Assembly (NCBI GenBank): GCA_003058495.1
Contig: QBVC01000016.1
Location: 78,101-142,100, forward strand
Direction of reading: 5' to 3'
Length of the DNA stretch: 64,000 nt
From: a gamma proteobacterium symbiont of Ctena orbiculata
GTDB lineage: Bacteria > Pseudomonadota > Gammaproteobacteria > Chromatiales > Chromatiaceae
Shown: positions 37,790 to 46,449 of the stretch, in pieces
Layout of the letters: the number at the start of each line of letters is the position of its first letter
How positions within the stretch are numbered: position 1 is the first letter of the stretch
The notes under the pieces: model-generated
What the model was told of the DNA's origin: nothing
Databases searched by the model: none
What the model saw: the letters and a program-made list of their open reading frames with translations, nothing else
Made by a program: the position numbers and the translations under genes

Positions 37790-40122
37790 AAATCGGCAGA
37801 CTCGTAGCAATCTATCTTGCGCTCTTGATATCTACCGCATCATTCGGCGGCCTGCTTTTTTGGGGCATCCATCAACAAACCTTGAACAGCATCGTTAACG
37901 AGCTGAAACTTGAATCGAACAACCTCATCAATCAAATAACAAAACAGATAAGCCTTGCCTTTATTGAAATACACTCTGACTTGCTGTATGTCATCGAACA
38001 GCATGAACTACGTGACATCGATTCAGTTTTCGCAAGACATTCGGCAACAGTCAGTCTCCAGGAATCCTGGAAATCCCTGGCCCTTCAGCGCAGGCGATAT
38101 GACCAGATTCGCTTCCTCGATGTCAACGGCAAGGAACGGATACGCATCAACTACAACAACGGGGATCCGGTTGTTATCGGCGAAGAATATCTGCAATCAA
38201 AGAAGTCCCGATACTATTTCACCGAATCCATCAACAGACAGCCCGGCACGATATACAGTTCACCACTCGATCTAAACATAGAGAATCAACAGATAGAACT
38301 GCCGTTAAAGCCTACGATTCGGTTCGCGTCTCCCGTGGTCGACGGCAACAATCAGACGCTAGGCGTGATTATCCTCAACTACCTGGCGGAAAACATTCTG
38401 AACGAGTTTCGCAGAGTATCGGCAGGTTACTCGGGAGAGGCGATTTTGCTCAATTGGCAGGGATACACGCTGCTGAGTCCGGAAAGCGCCCAGGATTGGG
38501 GCTTTATGTTTCCCGACAGCCCCCAGGTCGGAATCAACGTACAACATGCCGATGTCTGGCGGACCATTCAGCGGCTTCACCAAGGACAGGAAGTCAATCG
38601 CCAGGGCCTCTACACCTTCGATTCGATTCACCCATCCGGCGAGGAGCTGAGCGATACCTGCACGAGCTGTCTGCGGGTTCTCCTGTATGTGCCGACAGAA
38701 CTGATCAATTCCAGGTTATGGCGACAGCTTACCAACTCGGTATACATTCTTAGCTCCACCCTCGTTATCGTGTTTATTGTTTTGGCGATGGCAGTTTGGA
38801 ATAGAGAAAAAAGAAATATCAACGAACGGCAGCTTCAACGCCTCAATCAGCAGATATCCGCCGAACACGATCTATTCCTCAGCGGGCCCAGCATTATTGC
38901 AAAATTACGCAACGAGCTGGGATGGCCTGTCGAGTTCATATCCGCAAATGTACAAGAGCTGCTGGGTTACGAGCCCGAGACATTCACCAATGGCTCGCTG
39001 TCGTTCTCCAACATCATCGACCCTGGCCATCTGCAGCACTATTTTCATGAAAACGTCCAAGCCGAGCAGGATCGCGCAATCAATTTCAAACGCAGTCCAT
39101 ATAAGATCGTGGACAGGGACAAAAAGCGGAAATGGGTCCAGGATACTACCCATCTGATTCGTGACGAAGTAGGCCGGCTCACTCATTTCTTTGTCCATAT
39201 CAGCGACATCTCGCACCTCAAGGAGGTTGAAGAGCAGTTAACCGACTCCCACAACTACATCCAAAGGGTAGTGGATGCCATTGCCGATCCCACTCTGGTG
39301 ATCAATATAGACAATCATCAGTTACAGCTGGTCAATCAGTCGGCTCTCAACCTGTACACCAACGAAAGCCAACTGAAAGAGGGCATGACATGCTATCGCC
39401 TATCCCATAAACGCAACACCCCATGCAACGGCAAACACGATCCCTGCCCGATTACCGAGATAGAAAAATCAAGGAAGAGCGTATCCGTCGTGCACAAGCA
39501 CTACAACAGTCAGGGAAAGGTAATGTACGTGGACGTAAGAGCCACACCGATTTTCGATGACAGCGGCGAGCATGTGGTGCAGATTATCGAATCGCACAGG
39601 GATATCACCGACACCATCAACATGGAGAAACAGTTACAGTACATAGCTGAAACCGACCGCCTTACACAGATCTACAATCGAACCAAGTTCGACGAGGAGT
39701 TAAAAAACCAGATCGCCTGGGCAAGCCTGACCAATAACCACTTCGGCCTGATTATGCTCGACCTCGATCATTTCAAGGAGGTCAACGACAACTTCGGCCA
39801 CGACGCCGGCGACGCGGTGCTGAAAAAGACCGTGGAGCTTTTGCACACCAGAATCCGCAAATCCGACATCCTGGCGCGCTGGGGCGGCGAAGAGTTCATG
39901 ATCATCGCTCCCGATATCGATCAGAGCGACCTGCTCTCCATGATAGAGTCCCTGCGCAGCTCCATCGAGAAGATCGAACATGAGGGGGTTGGCAGGGTTA
40001 CCGCAAGTTTTGGCGCCAGCATCATTACCCATAATGACAACATACAGTCGTTACTGAAACGGGTGGATATGGCCTTGTACCGCTCGAAACACGGCGGCCG
40101 CAACCGCTGCACCATTCTCTAG
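37786..40122 (+). CDS. membrane sensor diguanylate cyclase (Cache-like, PAS, PAS, GGDEF)
   Basis: The product has 778 residues. It has a transmembrane helix (8-28), a periplasmic dCache-like sensor (35-310) with a CTSC pair at 292-295, and a second helix (317-338). PAS1 (355-475) and PAS2 (485-612) follow; PAS2 carries C536, H541, C547, C554, H570 and H572. The GGDEF domain has an intact RWGGEEF (GGEEF 700-704) and an inhibitory-site RKSD at 691-694. It should make c-di-GMP and be feedback inhibited. It is coupled to the upstream output-less sensor by a 4-base overlap. Confidence 0.92.
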   Translation: MKIGRLVAIYLALLISTASFGGLLFWGIHQQTLNSIVNELKLESNNLINQITKQISLAFIEIHSDLLYVIEQHELRDIDSVFARHSATVSLQESWKSLALQRRRYDQIRFLDVNGKERIRINYNNGDPVVIGEEYLQSKKSRYYFTESINRQPGTIYSSPLDLNIENQQIELPLKPTIRFASPVVDGNNQTLGVIILNYLAENILNEFRRVSAGYSGEAILLNWQGYTLLSPESAQDWGFMFPDSPQVGINVQHADVWRTIQRLHQGQEVNRQGLYTFDSIHPSGEELSDTCTSCLRVLLYVPTELINSRLWRQLTNSVYILSSTLVIVFIVLAMAVWNREKRNINERQLQRLNQQISAEHDLFLSGPSIIAKLRNELGWPVEFISANVQELLGYEPETFTNGSLSFSNIIDPGHLQHYFHENVQAEQDRAINFKRSPYKIVDRDKKRKWVQDTTHLIRDEVGRLTHFFVHISDISHLKEVEEQLTDSHNYIQRVVDAIADPTLVINIDNHQLQLVNQSALNLYTNESQLKEGMTCYRLSHKRNTPCNGKHDPCPITEIEKSRKSVSVVHKHYNSQGKVMYVDVRATPIFDDSGEHVVQIIESHRDITDTINMEKQLQYIAETDRLTQIYNRTKFDEELKNQIAWASLTNNHFGLIMLDLDHFKEVNDNFGHDAGDAVLKKTVELLHTRIRKSDILARWGGEEFMIIAPDIDQSDLLSMIESLRSSIEKIEHEGVGRVTASFGASIITHNDNIQSLLKRVDMALYRSKHGGRNRCTIL

Positions 40123-40404
40123 CGTCCCTGGCGATTCCATTCCACCCTTCCGTCACCTGGCTATGCCACCCTCAGTCGCGGCGTCATTTCCTGGCCTGCC
40201 ATGCCATTCACCATTTTGTGAAGGCGGCCGCGGTGAAAACCTATCCTAGCGCACATCGAATAGAGTAATATCTGCTCCCGGCAGCCGGGCGGGTGTCGAT
40301 TGACGCCACAATGTGGACGGCGTCAGTTGCCGACAACTGGCTGCGCATTCAGACAGGTTCAACCGCTGAATTTTGACAGTAGTAGACAATCAAGAGGTTC
40401 TTCG

Positions 40405-40713
40405 ATGAATAAAACGACCTATGCTGCGGGTATCTGCCTGCTCGGATCCCTGATCACCGGCTGCAGCGACAGCAACGATTTCAAACCGGTTGCAGGGATG
40501 GACGCCATGGATATCTATGCCAATGCATGCTCTAGCTGCCACGGTGAAAACGGCGGCGGCAAGTTCGGCCTGCTGCTGAAACTTGCCGGCAGCGAAGCCA
40601 CCCGGGATGAAATCGTGGACAAGATCCGTAACGGCGGCCACATCATGCCGGCCTTTCCCAATATCGACACCGAAGATGCCGGGCTTGTCGCCAGCTATCT
40701 CAAGTCGTTGTAA
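40405..40713 (+). CDS. small lipoprotein cytochrome c
   Basis: The 102-residue product has a lipoprotein signal with lipobox LITGC (C20) and a haem c site CSSCH (C42, C45, H46). The likely axial Met81 is in GGHIMPAFPN. It is a class I monohaem cytochrome, anchored in the membrane facing the periplasm, and should transfer electrons to an oxidase or from a dehydrogenase. The ATG at 40405 has AGAGG about 8 bases upstream and places the lipobox properly. Its 3' end overlaps the convergent ubiX gene by 14 bases. Confidence 0.9.
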   Translation: MNKTTYAAGICLLGSLITGCSDSNDFKPVAGMDAMDIYANACSSCHGENGGGKFGLLLKLAGSEATRDEIVDKIRNGGHIMPAFPNIDTEDAGLVASYLKSL

Positions 40714-41326
40714 CCCCCCATCTGGGCATAAGACTGTGCTCGATATCCAGCTGGTCCAGAATCCGGGCGACCATGAAATCAACGATCTCGTCGAGTGTCG
40801 CCGGGTGGTGATAGAAACCGGGATTGGCCGGCATGATCACCGCCCCCATGCGACTCAGCTTCAGCATATTCTCCAGATGGATATCTGAAAAAGGGGTCTC
40901 CCGCACCACCAGGATCAGCTTGCGCCGCTCCTTCAGCACCACATCCGCCGCACGTTCGATCAGGTCGTTGCTGGCGCCGCCGGCGACGGCCGCCAGGGTG
41001 CCGGTGGTACAGGGACAGACCACCATCGCAGCTGGCGGATTGGAGCCACTCGCCACCGGGGCCATCCACTGCTGCCTACCGAACACCTGCAGCTGACCGG
41101 GACTGGCCTGAAAGCGTTGGCTGAGCAGCTTTTCCACCTCGGCGGGCTGTCCCGGCAGATCGAGATCGCTCTCCATTTTCAACACGATCTGGCCCGCCTG
41201 GCTGATCATCAGATAGATATCCCTCCCCGACGCCAGCAGCGACTCGAGCAGACGCAACGCGTAGGCGCTTCCGGAGGCGCCGGTGATCGCCACCGCGATG
41301 GGTGCCTGTTTCTGTTTCATCTTCAT
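40700..41326 (-). CDS. ubiX: flavin prenyltransferase
   Basis: The 208-residue product has AVAITGASGSAYALRLLE, CPCTTGTLAAVAGGASNDLIERAADVVLKE and the conserved LVVRETPFSDIHLENMLKLSRMGAVIMPA. It attaches a dimethylallyl group to FMN, giving the prenylated cofactor of UbiD decarboxylases, which act in ubiquinone synthesis. It follows mpl with a 4-base overlap; this mpl-ubiX pair is common in gammaproteobacteria. ubiD is not in the window. Confidence 0.96.
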   Translation of the reverse strand: MKMKQKQAPIAVAITGASGSAYALRLLESLLASGRDIYLMISQAGQIVLKMESDLDLPGQPAEVEKLLSQRFQASPGQLQVFGRQQWMAPVASGSNPPAAMVVCPCTTGTLAAVAGGASNDLIERAADVVLKERRKLILVVRETPFSDIHLENMLKLSRMGAVIMPANPGFYHHPATLDEIVDFMVARILDQLDIEHSLMPRWGVTTT

Positions 41327-42687
41327 AACCTGGATTGTAGGGCATCCAAGAGACGCTGATGTATCGCCTCGAAGCCGCCATTGCTCATAACCAGAAAATG
41401 GTCTCCTGGGCGGGCCTGCTCCAGGGTCCGGCTGACCATTGACGCGGTATCGTCAAACAGCTCGAAACGATCGCCCAATGGGGCCAGGGCCTCAGCGGCA
41501 TCCCATCCCAGGTCGTCGGGTACGAACACCATCACCTGATCCGCGGCCTGCAGCGCGTCCGCCAGCCGGTCGGCATGCACCCCCCGCTTCATGGTATTCG
41601 ACCTGGGCTCGAGAAGGACGAAGATGCGTTCATCCCCCACCTGCCTGCGCAACCCATCGAGGGTGGTCTCTATGGCTGTCGGATGGTGGGCGAAATCGTC
41701 ATACACCCGCACCCCGTCCACCTCTCCACGCAGTTCCAGGCGCCGTTTTACATTCTTGAAACCGCCAAGGGACGGGATGGCCTGCCCCGGCGCCACCCCG
41801 GCATGGCGGGCCGCGGCGATGGCCGCCAGCGCGTTGGCCACATTGTGCCTGCCGATCAGATCCCAGCTGACCCGTCCCTGGTTCTCGCCTTCGCAGACGA
41901 CATCGAAGCTGTGTCCGTCGGGCGCGGCCTGCTCCGCATGCCATCCCGCCTCGATCTCGGGATCGAAGAACTCCAGCGGCGTCCAGACACCCATATCGAG
42001 CACTTCACTGAGGTTACCGTCGTTCAACGGTGTGATGATCAGACCTTCGGCGGGGACCGTTCTCACCAAATGGTGGAACTGGCGCTGTATCATCGACAGA
42101 TCGTCGAAGATATCGGCATGATCGTATTCGAGATTGTTCATGACCAGGGTACGCGGCCGGTAGTGGACGAATTTGGATCGCTTGTCGAAGAAGGCGGTAT
42201 CGTACTCATCCGCCTCGACCACGAAAAAGGGGGCCTCCCCCAGCCGCGCCGAAACCCCGAAGTTCTCCGGCACCCCGCCGATGAGAAAACCGGGCTGCAG
42301 ACCCGCCTGCTCCAGGATCCAGGCGAGCAGGCTGGCGGTGCTGGTCTTGCCGTGGGTACCCGCCACCGCCACGACCCAACGCCCCTGCAAGACGTTCTCC
42401 GCCAGCCACTGCGGTCCCGAGGTATAGGGCAGGCCCCGATTCAGCATCGCCTCCACCGCGGGATTGCCGCGGGACATGGCATTACCCACCACCACCAGAT
42501 CCGGGGCGGGTTGCAGATGGTCGGCCTCGAATCCCTCCATCAGCGCGATTCCGGCCTCTTCGAGCTGGGTACTCATGGGCGGATAGACATTGGCGTCGGA
42601 ACCGCTGACCCGATGGCCGAGGGCCCGCGCCAGGAGTGCGATTCCGCCCATGAACGTCCCGCAAATTCCGAGGATATGTAGATGCAT
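41323..42687 (-). CDS. mpl: UDP-N-acetylmuramate:L-alanyl-gamma-D-glutamyl-meso-diaminopimelate ligase
   Basis: The 454-residue Mur ligase reuses the murein tripeptide in cell-wall recycling. It starts with MHLHILGICGTFMGGIALLARALG, has the ATP motif AVAGTHGKTSTASLL, and ends in the C-terminal Mur domain with DDFAHHPTAIETTLDGLR. The ATG at 42687 lines up with the family start and overlaps the TGA of the upstream membrane protein gene. No strong ribosome-binding site was seen, consistent with translational coupling. Confidence 0.96.
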   Translation of the reverse strand: MHLHILGICGTFMGGIALLARALGHRVSGSDANVYPPMSTQLEEAGIALMEGFEADHLQPAPDLVVVGNAMSRGNPAVEAMLNRGLPYTSGPQWLAENVLQGRWVVAVAGTHGKTSTASLLAWILEQAGLQPGFLIGGVPENFGVSARLGEAPFFVVEADEYDTAFFDKRSKFVHYRPRTLVMNNLEYDHADIFDDLSMIQRQFHHLVRTVPAEGLIITPLNDGNLSEVLDMGVWTPLEFFDPEIEAGWHAEQAAPDGHSFDVVCEGENQGRVSWDLIGRHNVANALAAIAAARHAGVAPGQAIPSLGGFKNVKRRLELRGEVDGVRVYDDFAHHPTAIETTLDGLRRQVGDERIFVLLEPRSNTMKRGVHADRLADALQAADQVMVFVPDDLGWDAAEALAPLGDRFELFDDTASMVSRTLEQARPGDHFLVMSNGGFEAIHQRLLDALQSRL

Positions 42688-43232
42688 CAGGCGGCCACCG
42701 GAAAGAGTTGACTCATGATACTCCACGCCAGGATGTTGTAGAGCAGGGCAATGGCTATGCCCAGGTTGAAGCTGATCTCGAAGGCGTGGCGAATGATATG
42801 GCCCAGCACCAGGATGCTCCAGATAAATACCACCAGCAACAGCAGTTCCGACTCCGCCGATTCACTGCGATGGCGCCAGGCAATCAGGGGCAGCGCCAGC
42901 AGGCTCAACAGCAGACCGCTCAACAGCATGGCGTTTGCCGTCTGCTTGAAGCGGGGCAGCCTGCCGCTCATCGCAAGGGCAGCGGCAAGCAGGCCCAGTA
43001 ACAGGGTCAAGCCAAACAGATTCTCCAGAATGGCGCGAAACAGACCAAACTGGGCGTCCAGTACCATGATCGTGCCGACCAGCAGATTCAGCATCGCCAG
43101 CAGCCAAAGCAGATGGATCGAGGCCGGTAGATCCTGGGGGCCTCTACGCAGCAGACAGAGCTCGAGCGCGCTGTTCAACAATGCCTTCAAATCCCTACCC
43201 CGGCCCTTCGCCCAAGCTGGGCGCGATGCCAT
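42687..43232 (-). CDS. uncharacterised five-helix membrane protein
   Basis: The 181-residue product is unrecognised. A basic N-terminus (AWAKGRGRDLK) is followed by about five transmembrane helices at roughly 40-60, 65-90, 97-120, 128-150 and 153-176. Few charged residues lie between the helices, except RHRSESAESE before helix 4. It ends on the start codon of mpl, so the two are translated together. The pattern resembles small Yip1-like membrane proteins, but I could not confirm this. A TTG at 43190 (LKALLNSALEL) with a better upstream GGGGTAGGG is an alternative start. Confidence 0.7.
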   Translation of the reverse strand: MASRPAWAKGRGRDLKALLNSALELCLLRRGPQDLPASIHLLWLLAMLNLLVGTIMVLDAQFGLFRAILENLFGLTLLLGLLAAALAMSGRLPRFKQTANAMLLSGLLLSLLALPLIAWRHRSESAESELLLLVVFIWSILVLGHIIRHAFEISFNLGIAIALLYNILAWSIMSQLFPVAA

Positions 43233-43283
43233 TCAAGCCGTTCCCCATTGCGCCATTCACCCCAGCCAATCCAGAATCCCGAT

Positions 43284-44057
43284 TCAAACCTCGTCTCCCA
43301 GGGTGCGATCGATCGCCATCGGTCCCCAGCCCTGGCATACCGGCATCACCTCCATGACATTCACGTTCACATGGGGCGGCAGCGAGGTTACCCAATAGAC
43401 GATCTCCGCAACATCCGCGGCGGAGAGCGGATGGGTATCGGTGTAGACATGCCTGGCCTTTTGCGCGTCGCCCTTCAGGCGCACCAGGGAGAATTCGGTC
43501 TCCGCCAGTCCGGGCTCGATGGTGGTGACCCGCACCGGCGTGCCAAGCAGATCGGCGCGCAGCCCCCGCGAAAACTGTTTCACGAAGGCCTTGCTGCCGC
43601 CATAGGCATTGCTGCCCGGGTAGGGCCAGTTGGCCGCCGGCGAGCCGATGTTCACGATGTGGCCGCGACGCCGCGCCACCATCCCGGGCAGTATCTGGCG
43701 GGTCATGCGCATCAGGCCCTTGATGTTGGTATCGACCATGGTCTCCCAATCGTCGAGATCGGCTTCGTGGGCGGGTTCCATGCCCAGGGCGAGGCCGGCA
43801 TTGTTGACCAGTACATCGATCTCCCCGAACCCCTCCGGGAGTTGCTCAACGAACGCCGCCACGGCCTCGCGATCGGTCACATCCAGCTGTTGCGGATGGA
43901 CGCGACAGGAAGAGGAGAGCGAGGATGCCACTGCCGCGAGCCGATCGAGACGTCGGGCGCATAACACCAGATCACAGCCTTCGGCGGCGTATCGACGCGC
44001 ACAGGCCTCGCCGAAACCGGAGGAGGCGCCCGTTATCAAGATCGTTTTCTTCATCAT
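43284..44057 (-). CDS. ydfG: SDR-family NADP-dependent dehydrogenase, YdfG-like
   Basis: The 257-residue short-chain dehydrogenase has the cofactor motif TGASSGFGEACARRYA followed by CARRLDRL (NADP preference), NNAGLALG, and the catalytic Ser and Tyr-x3-Lys in NIGSPAANWPYPGSNAYGGSKAFV. The C-terminal patterns EPGLAETEFSLVRLKGDAQKA and PPHVNVNVMEVMPVCQ are those of YdfG (3-hydroxy acid / malonic semialdehyde reductase). The symbol rests on these motifs. It starts with two ATGs in a row and stands 51 bases before the membrane protein gene. Confidence 0.88.
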   Translation of the reverse strand: MMKKTILITGASSGFGEACARRYAAEGCDLVLCARRLDRLAAVASSLSSSCRVHPQQLDVTDREAVAAFVEQLPEGFGEIDVLVNNAGLALGMEPAHEADLDDWETMVDTNIKGLMRMTRQILPGMVARRRGHIVNIGSPAANWPYPGSNAYGGSKAFVKQFSRGLRADLLGTPVRVTTIEPGLAETEFSLVRLKGDAQKARHVYTDTHPLSAADVAEIVYWVTSLPPHVNVNVMEVMPVCQGWGPMAIDRTLGDEV

Positions 44058-44141
44058 CGTTCAGCTCACTAAAAAATCCAGATTGTCTACGGGATTGTGG
44101 CAGGGCCTATACTTGCTCTATTACCCATCGCGAATACCGCC

Positions 44142-44396
44142 ATGCGCTATCGAAACAGATCCATGACCATGGGGCCGAGTGTTGCAGTAGCCCTTATTCT
44201 ACTGTTTTGTCTGATGGGCTGCGACAGAGCCGCCCGGACAGCTGCAACGCCGGTCACGGAATGGAACACGGAGGAGATGGTGATCCATCAGCTGCGTGAG
44301 TTGCTGCGCTACGAAGAGCTGGAGCATCGGCAGCGGCTCGATGAGCTGGAGGCACTGTCACTCCCCCGCGCGGGCGCCAGTTTTTCCGAATCTTGA
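44142..44396 (+). CDS. possible small lipoprotein
   Basis: The 84-residue product is unrecognised. A hydrophobic segment SVAVALILLFCLMGC ends in a credible lipobox (LMGC). A short helical, Glu/Arg-rich mature part follows (LRELLRYEELEHRQRLDELEAL). Starts at 44163 or 44169 are also possible and would give a shorter signal. There is no clear ribosome-binding site. It overlaps the 3' end of lnt, which runs the other way, by about 39 bases, so it could be a chance frame; the lipobox and helical heptads argue for a real gene. Confidence 0.5.
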   Translation: MRYRNRSMTMGPSVAVALILLFCLMGCDRAARTAATPVTEWNTEEMVIHQLRELLRYEELEHRQRLDELEALSLPRAGASFSES

Positions 44397-45854
44397 ATAG
44401 GCAGCGGGAAATGCCGCGATCAGGCTGACCAGCAGCAGCGACAGGATGCCGAGATTCCCCAGCCTGGCGTAGAGGGTCACGCCCTGCATGGGGAGTATCT
44501 CCCCTTGCAGCACGTCGAGTTCGAGCAGGGGCGACTTCGCCAGAATTTCACCGTCGGGGCCGATAATGGCCGAAATCCCGGTATTGGTCGAACGCAGCAG
44601 ATAGCGCCCGGTCTCCAACGCCCGCATCCTCGCGATCTGCAGGTGCTGATGGGGCGCCAGCGACTTGCCGAACCAGGCATCGTTGCTGGCATTGATCAGG
44701 TAGGCCGCCTGCGGAATGGCCTCGATCACCTCGTTGCCGAAGGCGTCCTCATAGCAGATCGAGAGCCCCACCAGATAGTCTCCGACCCGCATCAGGGGCT
44801 CGGCCTCCCTGGTGCTGAAGTCCGACATCGGAATGGTGAAGAGATCGACCAGCGGCCAGAGTATCCCCTTCAACGGCAGGTATTCGGTGAAGGGAACCAG
44901 ATGGCGCTTGTAGTAGTGGTCACGCTGATCGTTGCCGAGGGCGACCATGGCGTTGAAGTAGCGTTCCCGCGCCTCATCCATCTGCACCACGCCGAAGACC
45001 AGATCCGTATCGTGATTCCTGACCGTGGTCTCAAGCGGCACGATAAAGGCCTCATCCACCTGGAACTGAAACGCGGAGACGGCGGTCTCCGGCCAGACGA
45101 TGAGGTCGCGATCGAGATTCTCCTTGGTCTTGTTGGCATACAGCACCAGGCTGGGAAGCAACTGCTCAGGGAGCCATTTTTCCGCTTGCGGGATGTTTCC
45201 CTGGATCAGGGCCACCCGGATCGGCGGCCCCATCGGCCGGCTCCACTCGATCTCAGCCAACAGCCAGCCCGCCACCCAGATGGATGCCGCCAGGCCCAGA
45301 TACCAGACCCTTTTTCGGGGCGGACCGCCCAGGGAGAGCAGCAGACCCACGCTGACCAGGGTCACCCAGCTGACCCCGAGGACGCCCAGCAGCGGGGCGT
45401 AGCCCGCCAGGGGGGAGTCGATCTGGGAGTAGCCTATCTGCAGCCAGGGAAAGCCGGTCAGAAACCAGCCCCGCCACCACTCCAGCAATACCCAAAGCGA
45501 GGGAAAGACAAGAATCAGCACTACCCCTTTGGTCGTCTCGAAGCGTCCCGCCAGCCAACCCATACAGGCGTAGAAAAGGGCCATCAAGAGCACGAACAAG
45601 AAGGTGACGACAAGGGGGAAGAGCCAGCCGAGGTCGCCAAACTGGGCGATGCTCACATGCAGCCAGGAGACGCCGCTGCCCATCAGTCCCAGACCATACA
45701 GCAGGCCGGTCCTGAATCCGAGCCGGGGCCTTTGCAGCCAGAGCAGGAACAGCACCGCGGGCCCGACCAGTGCCGCCGGCCAGAACCCGAAGGGGGCATA
45801 GGCGAGGGTGGTGAGGGCACCCGCAAGCAGAGCCGAGAGGCTCGGGAAACGCAT
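44358..45854 (-). CDS. lnt: apolipoprotein N-acyltransferase
   Basis: The 498-residue inner-membrane enzyme adds the third acyl chain to lipoproteins. About six N-terminal transmembrane helices are followed by a periplasmic nitrilase domain. That domain carries the catalytic triad Glu256 (VWPETAVSAF), Lys316 (YKRHLVPFTEYLP) and Cys367 (SICYEDAFG), with a last helix near residue 465. The ATG at 45854 fits the family start (MRFPSLSALLAGALTTLAYAP) but has no clear Shine-Dalgarno. It follows ybeY; the corC-type gene ybeX that usually separates ybeY and lnt is absent. Confidence 0.96.
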   Translation of the reverse strand: MRFPSLSALLAGALTTLAYAPFGFWPAALVGPAVLFLLWLQRPRLGFRTGLLYGLGLMGSGVSWLHVSIAQFGDLGWLFPLVVTFLFVLLMALFYACMGWLAGRFETTKGVVLILVFPSLWVLLEWWRGWFLTGFPWLQIGYSQIDSPLAGYAPLLGVLGVSWVTLVSVGLLLSLGGPPRKRVWYLGLAASIWVAGWLLAEIEWSRPMGPPIRVALIQGNIPQAEKWLPEQLLPSLVLYANKTKENLDRDLIVWPETAVSAFQFQVDEAFIVPLETTVRNHDTDLVFGVVQMDEARERYFNAMVALGNDQRDHYYKRHLVPFTEYLPLKGILWPLVDLFTIPMSDFSTREAEPLMRVGDYLVGLSICYEDAFGNEVIEAIPQAAYLINASNDAWFGKSLAPHQHLQIARMRALETGRYLLRSTNTGISAIIGPDGEILAKSPLLELDVLQGEILPMQGVTLYARLGNLGILSLLLVSLIAAFPAAYSRFGKTGARAGE

Positions 45855-45957
45855 CAGGAGGGCGAGGCTTTGCTTGGCGCTTATCTGCAAGATCAGGTCC
45901 GTCGATTGTCGGTCACCGGGTGGCGATCCTGGCCATGAGCTGAGAATTCGCCGTCCA

Positions 45958-46449
45958 TCACGCCTCGTCGGGATAGGGGTCGGGGAAATCAAGAGCGCAC
46001 AGGATCTCCCGCTCCAGCCTCTCCATCTGTTGCGTCTCGGCGTCGTCCTGGTGGTCGTATCCCAGCAGATGCAGCACCCCGTGAATCACCATGTGCGCCC
46101 AATGGGCATGCGGCTCCTTGCCCTGCTCCGCCGCCTCCCGGGCCACCACCTGAACGCAGATCACCAGGTCCCCCAGCAGCGGCAGCGGCGCTTCGGGAGG
46201 CGCCTCGAAGGGAAAGGAGAGCACGTTGGTCGAGCCATCCCTGTCCCGGTAGTCACGATTGAGGCGGCGGCTCTCCGCCTCGTCCACCAGGCGGATCACC
46301 AGCTCCACGGGTTCGCTGGTACGCGGCAGCGCCGCTTCCACCCAGCGCCTGAAATCCTCGTCTCCGGGGATCTCGGCGGAACTCTCGGCGACCCTTTGAA
46401 CCTCCAGCTCCAGGGATTCCACCGCTTCAATCCCCGCGCTCAAACTCAT
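45958..46449 (-). CDS. ybeY: endoribonuclease YbeY (16S rRNA maturation)
   Basis: The 163-residue product has the zinc motif [18 protein letters not shown] (H-x3-H-x5-H) and the preceding [20 protein letters not shown]. It processes 16S rRNA ends and takes part in ribosome quality control. The ATG at 46449 overlaps the ybeZ end by 23 bases. The frame is open further upstream, but that part has no family homology. Confidence 0.94.
   Translation of the reverse strand: MSLSAGIEAVESLELEVQRVAESSAEIPGDEDFRRWVEAALPRTSEPVELVIRLVDEAESRRLNRDYRDRDGSTNVLSFPFEAPPEAPLPLLGDLVICVQVVAREAAEQGKEPHAHWAHMVIHGVLHLLGYDHQDDAETQQMERLEREILCALDFPDPYPDEA

Noticed and set aside
40700..40713. 14-base convergent overlap of the cytochrome c gene and ubiX as an error
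   Set aside because: Both C-termini are of family length and intact; short tail overlaps are common.
44505..45938. 477-codon plus-strand frame
   Set aside because: It is antisense to lnt and rich in Gln/Arg/Gly/Pro without a recognisable domain.
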